A DNA stretch of 64,000 nucleotides from Helicobacter sp. 'house sparrow 1'. GTDB taxonomy: Bacteria; Campylobacterota; Campylobacteria; Campylobacterales; Helicobacteraceae. Of the stretch, positions 37,401 to 44,875 are shown piece after piece. The first letter of the stretch is position 1. Each line of letters starts with the position of its first letter. The DNA lies in assembly GCF_900199585.1 (NCBI RefSeq), contig NZ_FZQY01000001.1:1-64000 (forward strand). The letters are read 5' to 3'. Made by a program: the position numbers and the translations under genes. The notes beneath the pieces were generated by a model. That model saw only the letters and a program-made list of their open reading frames with translations. It was not told the DNA's origin and made no database searches.

Positions 37401-38565
37401 TGGTATGCAAACTTCTAAATTTGCACTTGAAACAAAGAGTATTTATACTACAATCCAAGCTGGTTATGATTATGCATTTGGCTTTAATGGAGCTAATAAT
37501 TATGTAGGTTTTGCATTAAGCTATGCAAACTCTATGTCTGATACTAAAAGCATTGATGATAGAGCAAATAATGGTTTAAGTATGACAAGAGGGATTAAAA
37601 GAATTAATTCTAATGCAATGGAATTTGCTATCTATAATGCCTATGTTCAAGATGGAGCTAGTAAAGAGAGTGGATGGAAGAATGGACTTTATAGCGATAG
37701 CATCTTAAAGTTTAGCTACATCACTTCTAAATTAGATCTTTTAGGACAAATAGATACCTATAGCACTAATAACTTTGCAGTTACTTTCTCTCAAGAATTA
37801 GGTTATAGATTCTTATTTGGAAGTTCTAAAGAAATCTTTATTGATCCTCAAGTAGAAGTGGCATTAGGTTATTTAAATCAATCTGATTTAAAACAAAAAC
37901 TAGGTCAAGCAACTTTAGAGGGTATTCAAGATTCTATCTTTACTCTAAGAACTAGAGTAGGATCTAGCTTTGGATATGACTTTAAAAACTTTACTCAAGA
38001 TAAGGGCTTTAATTCTAAGATTTATCTAGGAACTTATTTTGTCAATGATTATATTTCTGGTGGAGATGTATCTTTAACAGATAAATATAATGCAAAAGTA
38101 TCACTTTCTCCATTATCAACTACTTCTAGATTTGTTTTAAATGTAGGAACTAATTTCTCCATTAAAGACAATCATCGAATCTATTTTGATTTTGAAAGAA
38201 GTTTTGGAGGAAAGATTATTACAGATTATCAAGTAAATCTTGGATATAGATATAGCTTTGGTGCTTCAAAATATACTCCATATAATGGGGTTTCTACAAC
38301 AGAAATTAAGCAAGTAGAATCTATTAAAGAAATGGCACCAACCAAAGGATTTTATCTACAAGTATTTGAAAAAGATAAGCTCTCTAAAAAAGAAGAAAAT
38401 ACTCTAAAGAAAATAAAAGATCTTAGAGTTCAAAATAAAGGAAATTCTAAAGTTTATCTAGTAGGTCCATTTAACAGTGAGCAGGATGCATCAAAACAAA
38501 AAGATCAAATGCAAGGCATATTAAAAGAATTAAATTCAAATGCTAATGTGATTGTAGTGGAATAA
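34477..38565 (+). CDS. Autotransporter with beta-helix passenger and C-terminal SPOR-like tail
   Basis: ATG 34477 is chosen because AAGGAG lies 7 bases upstream; an in-frame TTG 30 bases earlier is less likely. The protein is 1362 residues. It has an extended signal region (FFKPIVASSLALLLGSSLYAS) and a passenger of about 850 residues with repeating NTITFNGGTNTINGNI-like turns, as in a beta-helix. An autotransporter beta-domain runs from about residue 928 (NLNSLNKRMGELR, QGVWIRVFNG) to about 1262 (YRYSF). About 100 further residues follow. The last 72 (FYLQVFEKDK, KVYLVGPFNSEQDASKQ, VIVVE) resemble a SPOR peptidoglycan-binding domain. That tail would sit in the periplasm. Confidence 0.88.
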   Translation: MDVKNIHLEERVSTASNKTLKNSFFKPIVASSLALLLGSSLYASGSLDTNCGGDNTCAPIAGNITLEWGKVDNGSDFSVSGTENDKTITFNESSSKANTINFRDSAFTGGSIFTGEAEGGHLMTVIFNDRTNKIFNLEAQNDFKGNLKLIGGHNQSEFNGTFSKNFTGDIDIASYNGYTAAKTTLTFKGNSENVLTGNITVDSGVTTLNFENNGKIVGKLLAKTTKFNALAGGSINVNFKKNGVIDLANSSALTGESATNNYVIETEYHNNGGSNTITFSGENSINAINGGILARKSGHNTIIFSGKNSTNSITGEILASSYGRDIGHNTVNFLSTAKSNSISGTIKAAGGQNHITFGKTQDQVTVGGVAATNEVYNVIAERDAYFNSGKNFITFENNTTNTVTNTIKGTVTATYGFNTIIFRGIGKNSIEKDVIAQTSAYGGRGENNITFEGGIENVIKGKIRTDNGSNNIIFKNSASNSIGVVSAGVGTNSIIFNDAGTNSVGLIEVGGDSTAENQITFNGGTNTINGNIQATGGYKSDSGPKSKNVNTITFNGGTNIINGQVLAVRYLGKYGNTLNIQNASLTINSKSEGTTIGNNDDKVTLTGSIVANAKGFSVINFEGERSSLNLQQQSQSGAGAQARTQTVGEIINNSDESTTTLNFNAKQADVYGNIINKKGATYLNFNASNATLDGEVQAQAGTLNLSFSNDASFKATKITTESGVTTNLDIYNNQATLSGDLDFKGTLKLSFFDNSALNLTGGTATKTISNLTTVGDGVINLSGQTRWQEDLVSKDSFQTLEISSLSANRPLSFIVHVNPNATGDQTTKSDRIIIEGNSANSSKTHYLGVMGNPDELIGKDLYTQGGDNNIALATVSNSSGITLEATDSINGFSLVTYDFTKETTNKDTQSGSGYTTYFLGSAKSNGASLANQLASASALSANYDLYLANLNSLNKRMGELRNNANSQGVWIRVFNGMQTSKFALETKSIYTTIQAGYDYAFGFNGANNYVGFALSYANSMSDTKSIDDRANNGLSMTRGIKRINSNAMEFAIYNAYVQDGASKESGWKNGLYSDSILKFSYITSKLDLLGQIDTYSTNNFAVTFSQELGYRFLFGSSKEIFIDPQVEVALGYLNQSDLKQKLGQATLEGIQDSIFTLRTRVGSSFGYDFKNFTQDKGFNSKIYLGTYFVNDYISGGDVSLTDKYNAKVSLSPLSTTSRFVLNVGTNFSIKDNHRIYFDFERSFGGKIITDYQVNLGYRYSFGASKYTPYNGVSTTEIKQVESIKEMAPTKGFYLQVFEKDKLSKKEENTLKKIKDLRVQNKGNSKVYLVGPFNSEQDASKQKDQMQGILKELNSNANVIVVE

Positions 38566-38586
38566 GACTAGATCTAAAAAATAGTA

Positions 38587-38617
38587 AACCCTAACTCTAA
38601 AAATAAGAGTTGGGGTT
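38587..38617 (+). terminator. Terminator of the autotransporter gene
   Basis: AACCCTAACTCT and AGAGTTGGGGTT form a 12-bp stem with one T-G wobble and a 7-base loop. ATTTAT follows. Confidence 0.7.
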
Positions 38618-38660
38618 ATTTATCAGATAGAAAAACTAAAAGATGCAATGCATCAATGTT

Positions 38661-38832
38661 CTTTAAAATAAAGAGAATCTTTCTTTCTCTTGCCACCACT
38701 TAATTTTTCTTTTCAAAGATTTTTTTATAAAACAAATTCTTAACAACTTAACATGACAAACAATGCGACAATATGCTTTGAAAGTTTTAGTATATTCATA
38801 ATAGACTCCTATTAAGTGGTGGTAGGAGAGGG
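38661..38832 (+). repeat. Structured repeat element, copy 2
   Basis: This segment is homologous to 1-180 over its whole length. It keeps both outer arms (TTTCTCTTGCCACCACTTAA and TTAAGTGGTGGTAGGAGA) and the inner stem. In the inner stem a G-C pair of copy 1 becomes G-U here, still paired in plus-strand RNA. It lies 44 bases after the autotransporter terminator. Just before it is the palindrome GATGCA-A-TGCATC at 38642-38654. It contains no gene. Confidence 0.75.
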
Positions 38833-38963
38833 AAAAATAATTATAAATAATAAGCCATTGGTTAAAAAGAGTTTAAGAGTTGATAATATGGCGCGTATTT
38901 TTTATTGTTAAGAGAGTGTCTTGATCTAAAAAATAATACTTTTTTGCATATTAATAATCATAG

Positions 38964-38979
38964 ATTGATTTAGATCAAT
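38964..38979. promoter_or_regulatory. FNR/CRP-type operator before the hemoglobin gene
   Basis: ATTGATTTAGATCAAT is a perfect 6-4-6 palindrome that matches the FNR consensus TTGAT-N4-ATCAA. A TGATAAAAA -10-like sequence (38998-39006) places the site near -41.5, the class II activator position. A half site TTGAT is at 38921-38925. Confidence 0.6.
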
Positions 38980-39036
38980 TAGAGACTAATCTTTTTTTGA
39001 TAAAAATATAAAAAATGAATATCTAAAGGAAAGAAA

Positions 39037-39426
39037 ATGGAACTAGAAAAACAAATCACACAAGAAAATATTGCTAGGTTAATGGATATATTTTATACAA
39101 AGATAAGAAAAAATGAACATCTTGCAGATATTTTTAACTCTAAGATAGGTTATGAAGATGAGCAATGGGAGCATCATAAAGAAAAAATTGGTAGATTTTG
39201 GAGACAGATGCTTTTGGGAGAAAATGTCTTTGAAGGACAACCACTAAAGAAGCATTTAGATCTGCCTCCTTTTCCTAGAGAATTTTTTGGAGTTTGGTTA
39301 GAATTGTTTGAGGAGTCCTTAAAAATGATATATGAAGAAGAGGTTGCACAAGAATTCCTTATAAGAGCACAGATGATTGCACAAAGATTCCAAGTTGCGA
39401 TTTATGATATGCAAATCCACTCATAA
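39037..39426 (+). CDS. Group III truncated hemoglobin
   Basis: This 129-residue globin resembles Campylobacter Ctb. Expected haem-pocket residues can be read: Y20 (B10), H47 (E7 region), H73 as proximal histidine in PLKKHLDLPPF, and W87 (G8) in FFGVWLELF. Ctb-type proteins bind O2 tightly and help in microaerobic or nitrosative conditions. In C. jejuni the gene is under NssR, a CRP/FNR-family regulator. Here an FNR-like palindrome lies upstream. H. pylori lacks this gene, which fits an accessory location. Confidence 0.9.
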   Translation: MELEKQITQENIARLMDIFYTKIRKNEHLADIFNSKIGYEDEQWEHHKEKIGRFWRQMLLGENVFEGQPLKKHLDLPPFPREFFGVWLELFEESLKMIYEEEVAQEFLIRAQMIAQRFQVAIYDMQIHS

Positions 39427-39433
39427 TTTTTTT

Positions 39434-39467
39434 ATATACCTATCTTTGAAAGCTTTGATAGGTATAT
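39434..39467 (+). terminator. Terminator after the hemoglobin gene
   Basis: ATATACCTATC and GATAGGTATAT form an 11-bp perfect stem with a 12-base loop. TTTAA follows. Confidence 0.75.
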
Positions 39468-39540
39468 TTTAACCTTCATTAATTATTTATAACTGATTAG
39501 ATTCTTTTAAGAAATAAAACTTTCTCCTAATGGTAAAAAA

Positions 39541-39549
39541 TGCTACAAT
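39541..39549 (+). promoter_or_regulatory. Extended -10 promoter for hydE
   Basis: TGCTACAAT is an extended -10 (TGn) 34 bases before the GTG start of hydE. Confidence 0.5.
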
Positions 39550-39582
39550 AACCTGCAAACAATAAAATTTGAGGAGAGAAGA

Positions 39583-41214
39583 GTGGAAGAGTTACAGGCT
39601 ATTGTTGAGAATCAAATTTTAGAGATTAAAAGTAGGGGAGAGGTTTTTCATCGAGAGATTGATAGGGGGTTTGTTGATCTTTTTTTGAAAAATTTAAAGT
39701 TGCCAAGTACAATGGCAGAAAGTATTATCAATCTTTTGTCAATTAAGAAGCGCACAAGTATTATTTGGTTGAGCTTATCTGAATGTACAGGGTGTACAGA
39801 GAGTTTTTTAAGAAACGAAATTCCAGGTTTTGATTCTTTGATTTTTGAGGTTATAAGTTTAGATTATCATGAAGTTTTGAATGCAAGCGCTGGTTTTAAT
39901 GCAAGACAGGGCATACAAGATGCTCTAAAGGGCGAGTATATTTTGATTGTTGAGGGAAGTGTGTGTGTCCAAGAGGATTATTTTGCTACTTTTGGAGCAG
40001 AAGGGATGAGTGGAAGAGCAGAGCTAAAGCACTTAGCAGATCACGCACTTATGGTATTTGCAGTTGGTACATGTTCAAGTTTTGGAGGGGTTCAAGCTGC
40101 AGCTCCAAATCCTACAAAAACCGAAGGGATAAGGGATTTTATCGGCCGTGAACTAGTTAATATACCAGGATGCCCTCCAAGTGATATCAATATCGTTTTA
40201 AATTTACTGTATGCGATTATCTTTAGAAAAGCCCCTCAATTAGATGAACTTATGAGACCAGTATGGGCGTATGGAAAGACAGTTCATGATAGCTGTGAGC
40301 GTAAAGCAAAGTTTGAATCTGGGGATTTCGTGCAGAGTTTTGATGATGAGAAAATGCAAGAAGGGTATTGTCTTTATAAAGTTGGTTGCAAGGGACCTTA
40401 TGCATACAATAACTGCCCCAAAGTAAAATTTAACTCAAAGACAAGTTGGCCAATTCAGGCAGGACATGGTTGTATTGCTTGTAGTGAGCCTAATTTTTGG
40501 GATGATTTTGGTGTTTATGAAGAGCCTATGAAAAAACAATATACTTATTTTGCTCGACAAAAAACTTTAAGAGAACCGATTGAAACTACCCAAAATATCC
40601 AAGATTTGTATGCATTTGATAAAGATAATGTTGTAGGAGTTTTTCTTGATACACAAAAAAGTGAGATTATTTATCAAGGTAAAAATATTTTACAAACAAG
40701 TATTGATACAAATCCAAAAAATCTTTTACAGAACTTGGCTAAGAAAAGTAAGCTTACAGGTAGATTAGTAGAGAATTATCAAAATTATTTCAAGTCAATT
40801 TATGATAGAAATATGCAATTTAGTGATGAGATTACCCTCTCTGATAATCTTGTAGATGTGCTTGGACTTACGCATTTTTTGGTGAGTGCAGATGATGAGA
40901 AAGAGCCAGCAATGCGACTTGTAAAAGAAGCTTTAAGTTTTACATTTCCTCAAATTAGCGATATGGATTTTTCTGTAAAAATTCAAGATGAAAAGATTGT
41001 GATTGATGCTTCCAAGGGTATGAGATTACCACTTTGTTACATTCTTGGTGGGCTTGATTATGATGGAATTGCTTATGGTATGTTGGCAACTCTTTGTAAA
41101 AGTATTCGTGAGGGGATTGGAAAATTTTTCGTTGATACCAAGATTGAACAAGTTGTATTGGGTGGAAATCTAACACAAAATGCCCTCGTGCAAGAATGGC
41201 TGATAAAATCTTAG
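39583..41214 (+). CDS. hydE: HydE: hydrogenase small-subunit-like protein with extra C-terminal domain
   Basis: GTG start with GAGGAGAG upstream. Residues about 50-320 follow the NiFe-hydrogenase small subunit. Cluster ligands appear as ECTGC (C68, C71), GTCSSFGG (C164), IPGCPP (C197), HDSC (C238), and the YCLYKVGCKGP and AGHGCIACSEP motifs. There is no Tat signal. A further 210 residues follow, ending GKFFVDTKIEQVVLGGNLTQNALVQEWL, which recalls the C-terminal end of HypF/Kae1-type proteins. H. pylori HydE is tied to hydrogenase function. No other hydrogenase gene is nearby, so it probably acts as a maturation factor. Confidence 0.8.
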   Translation: MEELQAIVENQILEIKSRGEVFHREIDRGFVDLFLKNLKLPSTMAESIINLLSIKKRTSIIWLSLSECTGCTESFLRNEIPGFDSLIFEVISLDYHEVLNASAGFNARQGIQDALKGEYILIVEGSVCVQEDYFATFGAEGMSGRAELKHLADHALMVFAVGTCSSFGGVQAAAPNPTKTEGIRDFIGRELVNIPGCPPSDINIVLNLLYAIIFRKAPQLDELMRPVWAYGKTVHDSCERKAKFESGDFVQSFDDEKMQEGYCLYKVGCKGPYAYNNCPKVKFNSKTSWPIQAGHGCIACSEPNFWDDFGVYEEPMKKQYTYFARQKTLREPIETTQNIQDLYAFDKDNVVGVFLDTQKSEIIYQGKNILQTSIDTNPKNLLQNLAKKSKLTGRLVENYQNYFKSIYDRNMQFSDEITLSDNLVDVLGLTHFLVSADDEKEPAMRLVKEALSFTFPQISDMDFSVKIQDEKIVIDASKGMRLPLCYILGGLDYDGIAYGMLATLCKSIREGIGKFFVDTKIEQVVLGGNLTQNALVQEWLIKS

Positions 41215-42126
41215 ATGAAGCCCATTATTGTTGCAGGGAATGGTCCGTCTTTAGCAAAGATAGATTATGCAAGGTTACCTAGAGACTTTGATGTCTTTAG
41301 GTGTAATCAATTTTATTTTGAGGACAAGTATTTTTTAGGTAAAAAGATTAAGGGTGCATTTTTTAATCCTGGTTTGTTTTTTGAACAGTATTTCACCCTA
41401 AAAAACTTAGTGCTATCAGGGGAATATGAAATTGAGAAATTTTATTGTAGCTTGATGCTTTGGCCTACTGAGGGAAGAATACTTAGTGATGATTTTCAAT
41501 TTTTTTACCCTGATGTGACATTAGTCTATAAATTATTCAAAGAATTTCAAGAACTTCATACTTTTTTAAAATTCAATGATTTGTATTATCACAAGCGCAT
41601 TACTAGCGGGGTTTTAATGGTCTTGGTTGCTGCGATAATTGGTTATAGGGATATTTTTATCACTGGAATTGATTTTTATGAATCTCAAAACTATGTTTTT
41701 ATTAATAATCAGCCCAATATCTGTAGCTTAGTTCCCTCGTTTTCTTCTGGGGATGTAAAAACACAAAACCATACAAAAGATATTGATTTGCAAACCTTGG
41801 ATTTTGCAAGAAAGTATTTTAATTTAAAGCTTTATTCTATTTCTCCAGAAAGTCCTCTTGATCATTTGCTAGAAAAGAAATATTTCAATATAGAATTTGA
41901 ATTGCTAGAAAAAGAGGAGGGATACACCAAGGATATAATGATTCCAGAGAAGAAAAAACCTGTGCATATTTTTGCAAATAAAGTAGAGGCATTAAGCTAT
42001 AAATTAGAAAAAATAGATAATAGATTGGCAAATGTTGAGGAGAGAATTTATATTAATTTTTATATAATCTTATACAGAGACTTTAAAAACTTTCTTAAGC
42101 TGTTATTAAAAAAAATAAAACTTTAA
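41215..42126 (+). CDS. GT42 alpha-2,3-sialyltransferase (Cst-like), copy 1
   Basis: The sequence IIVAGNGPSLAKIDYARLP, FRCNQFYFEDKYFLGKKI, FFEQYFTLK, RITSGVLM, ITGIDFYES and NHTKDIDLQTL follows Campylobacter CstII closely. It includes the asparagine/glutamine CMP-binding residues, the arginine of RITSG and the catalytic histidine. It would transfer Neu5Ac from CMP-Neu5Ac to surface galactose. The C-terminal 60 residues are basic and hydrophobic (membrane-associating), as in CstII. The ATG directly abuts the hydE stop. The donor-making genes neuBCA converge on this locus. Confidence 0.92.
   Translation: MKPIIVAGNGPSLAKIDYARLPRDFDVFRCNQFYFEDKYFLGKKIKGAFFNPGLFFEQYFTLKNLVLSGEYEIEKFYCSLMLWPTEGRILSDDFQFFYPDVTLVYKLFKEFQELHTFLKFNDLYYHKRITSGVLMVLVAAIIGYRDIFITGIDFYESQNYVFINNQPNICSLVPSFSSGDVKTQNHTKDIDLQTLDFARKYFNLKLYSISPESPLDHLLEKKYFNIEFELLEKEEGYTKDIMIPEKKKPVHIFANKVEALSYKLEKIDNRLANVEERIYINFYIILYRDFKNFLKLLLKKIKL
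41224..41370 (+). repeat. Near-identical block shared by the two GT42 genes (copy 1)
   Basis: This 147-base block matches 42150-42296 at all but one position (A at 41285, G at 42211). Similarity falls sharply after it. Confidence 0.85.
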
Positions 42127-42137
42127 AGGTAGTCATA

Positions 42138-43066
42138 GTGCAACAATCCATTATTGTTGCAGGGAATGGTCCGTCTTTAGCAAAGATAGATTATGCAAGG
42201 TTACCTAGAGGCTTTGATGTCTTTAGGTGTAATCAATTTTATTTTGAGGACAAGTATTTTTTAGGTAAAAAGATTAAGGGTGCATTTTTTAATCCTCAAG
42301 TTCTTAAGGAACAATATTTCACTCTAAAGTGCCTAAGAGATAGAAAAGAATATGAAGTAGAGGATGTTTATTGTAATATTTTTTCTTCTCATTTAGAGAG
42401 GGATTTACTCAAAATCTTTCTTTAGACTATTTTCCAGAAGTCAAAAGCACTTACACTTTATTAAGACAAAATAAAGATTTTAGAGAGCTTTTTGCCTTCT
42501 ATAATGCATATTATAATCAGCATTTTACTTCAGCTATTGTAATGTTGATTGTTGCTATAGTACAGGGTTATAAAGAGATTTATTTGACAGGAATTGATTT
42601 TTATGATGGGGGTGGGGTAGATTATGCCTTTAGTGTAAAAAATAAAAAGAATCTACTTGAAGCATTGCCAACCTTTCGTAAAAAGGATTTTAAAGATAGG
42701 GTACATAGCAAAGAATTGGATCTTAAGGCAATAGAAATAGCAAAGAAGATTGAAAAAATTAAAATTTATTGTTTAAATCCTAATAGCTTATTGAGTAAGA
42801 TTGTTCCATTAGCGCCAATAAGGGAGGAATGTTTTATAAAAATAGAAGATAAACCAGAAGATTCCATAAGAGATTTTGTGCAATTACCAAATCAGTCAAA
42901 AGAGATATTAGAAACTAACAAGTTATTTAAAAAATTTAAAATATTTCTAAAACAAGAGGGGTTTTTTGATGTTGCAAGTAAAAACTTATTTTTTAGAATT
43001 CTTAGAGATTTTGTATTTTTTATAAAGATACTTATGGGATTTGTATTTTTTCTTTTTAGAAGATAA
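42138..43066 (+). pseudogene. GT42 sialyltransferase, copy 2, frameshifted
   Basis: A GTG start at 42138 leads into IIVAGNGPSLAKIDYARLP, but the frame stops at 42425 after HLERDLLKIFL. One base more near 42394-42408 (GGGATTT) would continue into TQNLSLDYFPEVKSTYTLLR and the remaining domain: HFTSAIVM, YLTGIDFYDGGGVDYAF, HSKELDLKAIEIA. The catalytic histidine is kept, but the usual RITSG arginine is replaced (QHFTSA). The end is basic and hydrophobic. It is inactive as read. The two short runs (G3, T3) make phase variation less likely than in pflA, so this is decay or a sequence error. Confidence 0.82.
42150..42296 (+). repeat. Near-identical block shared by the two GT42 genes (copy 2)
   Basis: This block is the partner of 41224-41370, 926 bases downstream in the same orientation. 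Confidence 0.85.
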
Positions 43067-43097
43067 TTAATATAAATCTTAAGAATCTTTATATTAA
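43067..43097. terminator. Bidirectional terminator between GT42 and neuA
   Basis: TTAATATAAA and TTTATATTAA form a 10-bp stem around an 11-base loop that contains the palindrome TCTTAAGA. The neuA stop codon lies in the right arm. It separates two convergent units. Confidence 0.6.
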
Positions 43098-43742
43098 AAA
43101 ATCTTCCTCTTCATCAATATCTAAAGAATATTTTTCTGGCATTATGTAAGGAATAGGATTGTCATTAAAGCTTGTGGAGGGGTTAAGGGAACAAGTAAGA
43201 TTGATATAAATTGCTCCATTGATGCAATAGGTTTGATCAAGATCTTGGCGGCGTATTGTGCTTTGTCCTTGGATTATATTACAGAGTTGATTTTTCTTGA
43301 TAGTGCGTATAAAAATAGGATTAATCTTATTTTTATAGACACTTACCAATCCCTTGCAATTAAATTTAATAAATTTATCATATGCCATTTTAATATGCAT
43401 TGCATTTCTTAAAGGAGAGGTTGGTTGCAATAAGATCAAAACATCAAAATTCTTTCCTATTGAAGAAAACTTACTTAAGGATTCTAAAACACAATCAATG
43501 CTTTTACTTTTATCTTGAGCGCTTTCTTTGCTTCTTAAAAATGGGACACTTGCACCATAACTCTTAGCAATATCTGCATACTCTTGGCTATCAGTACATA
43601 CAAAAACTTCATCACAAACACCACTTTGTAGGGCACTTTCTATGGTATGTGCCATCAAGGGTTTGCCTTTGAAGGGTTTTATATTTTTGTCTTTTACGCC
43701 CTTGCTACCACTGCGAGCAGGAATTAATGCCAAAACTTTCAT
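43089..43742 (-). CDS. neuA: CMP-N-acetylneuraminate cytidylyltransferase
   Basis: The nucleotide-binding start MKVLALIPARSGSKGVKDKNIKPF, with VFVCTDSQEYADIA, LLQPTSPLRN, INGAIYI and SLDIDEEEDF, identifies NeuA. It activates sialic acid as CMP-Neu5Ac. Its 217 residues match Campylobacter NeuA1. It is last in neuB-neuC-neuA and overlaps neuC by 4 bases (ATGA). A related legionaminic or pseudaminic activating enzyme is possible, but the GT42 genes beside it favour Neu5Ac. Confidence 0.9.
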   Translation of the reverse strand: MKVLALIPARSGSKGVKDKNIKPFKGKPLMAHTIESALQSGVCDEVFVCTDSQEYADIAKSYGASVPFLRSKESAQDKSKSIDCVLESLSKFSSIGKNFDVLILLQPTSPLRNAMHIKMAYDKFIKFNCKGLVSVYKNKINPIFIRTIKKNQLCNIIQGQSTIRRQDLDQTYCINGAIYINLTCSLNPSTSFNDNPIPYIMPEKYSLDIDEEEDFLI

Positions 43743-44875
43743 AAGATATCAATAAACTTTTTTTGGAGTTTTATTTTCCAAAAATCTTTATCTCTTAAAA
43801 TTTTAATAAACTTATTTGCACTATCTCCTTTTCCAAAATTAAAACTTTGTTTACTATTTTCTAATTTTAAAACCTTATTAATAGCATCAAGGATTTCTTT
43901 TTTGTTTTCTTGGACACTGATAATATTTTCTTGTTCTTTAAATCTTCCATCTTGTCTTGAGCCAATATTAATACAAGGGACTCCATATATAGGAGCCTCT
44001 CTGATTCCTGATGAACTATTTCCAATAATAAATTTTGCATTTTTAAGTAAAGTTAAAAAAGCTTCAAATTTCACAGATTTAAAGAGTGCAAAATTAGAAT
44101 GATGATTGAGTTTTTCAAAAGATTTGATGATAATTTGTGAGCCAAGGTCATTATTTGGGTAAATAACAATAAAATTTAACTTTGAAGCCAAGATAGCTTT
44201 TATTACTTGTTTAATATTGCTTTTTAATTGTTTGATTTCTGTGGTAACAGGATGATAAATTAAGATTGCATAGTCTTTGCCAAAGGGTTTAATTTGATAA
44301 TAATAGTTTTGGACTTTTTTGAAACTGGGTAATTTTGAACTTAACATCAGGTCAATATCTGGAGAGCCGATGATGAAGATTCCATTTTCTTTTTCTCCAA
44401 GTTGAATTAGGCGTGTTTTTGCTTGTGAATTTGCAACAAAATGAATATGAGAAAGCTTAGAGATGCTATGACGAATTGATTCATCTATAGTGCCACTAAT
44501 CTCTCCTCCTTCTATATGAGCTACCAAAATATTATTAAAAGCTCCCACAATAGCACCAGCAAGTGCTTCCAATCTATCTCCATGCACAACGATTAAATCG
44601 GGTTTAAAATCTTTGACAAAAGAAGAAAATTGCTTGATAGTATCAGATAGAGCCAGATCCATTTTTTCTTGATGTTGATGTGTTTTTGCTAGAAATACTT
44701 CATTAAAACCATCTTTGTAAATCTCAATAAAAGTTTTTCCATAAAGATCCAAAAGATGCATTCCGCAGACAAAAATTTTATACTTAAATTTTTTGCTTTT
44801 ATCTATTTCTTTCACTAGTGCTTTTATTTTTCCCCAATCTGCTCTAGTTCCACTTAGAAAAACAATTTTTTTCAT
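43739..44875 (-). CDS. neuC: UDP-N-acetylglucosamine 2-epimerase (hydrolysing)
   Basis: MKKIVFLSGTRADWGKIKALV, VVHGDRLEALAGAIVGAFNNILVAHIEGGEISGTIDESIRHSISKLSH and GNSSSGIREAPIYGVPCINIGSRQDGR mark NeuC. It converts UDP-GlcNAc to ManNAc and UDP. The ATG at 44875 overlaps the neuB stop as ATGA; an in-frame ATG 15 bases earlier lies inside neuB and is less likely. It forms a coupled neuBCA operon. Confidence 0.9.
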   Translation of the reverse strand: MKKIVFLSGTRADWGKIKALVKEIDKSKKFKYKIFVCGMHLLDLYGKTFIEIYKDGFNEVFLAKTHQHQEKMDLALSDTIKQFSSFVKDFKPDLIVVHGDRLEALAGAIVGAFNNILVAHIEGGEISGTIDESIRHSISKLSHIHFVANSQAKTRLIQLGEKENGIFIIGSPDIDLMLSSKLPSFKKVQNYYYQIKPFGKDYAILIYHPVTTEIKQLKSNIKQVIKAILASKLNFIVIYPNNDLGSQIIIKSFEKLNHHSNFALFKSVKFEAFLTLLKNAKFIIGNSSSGIREAPIYGVPCINIGSRQDGRFKEQENIISVQENKKEILDAINKVLKLENSKQSFNFGKGDSANKFIKILRDKDFWKIKLQKKFIDIL

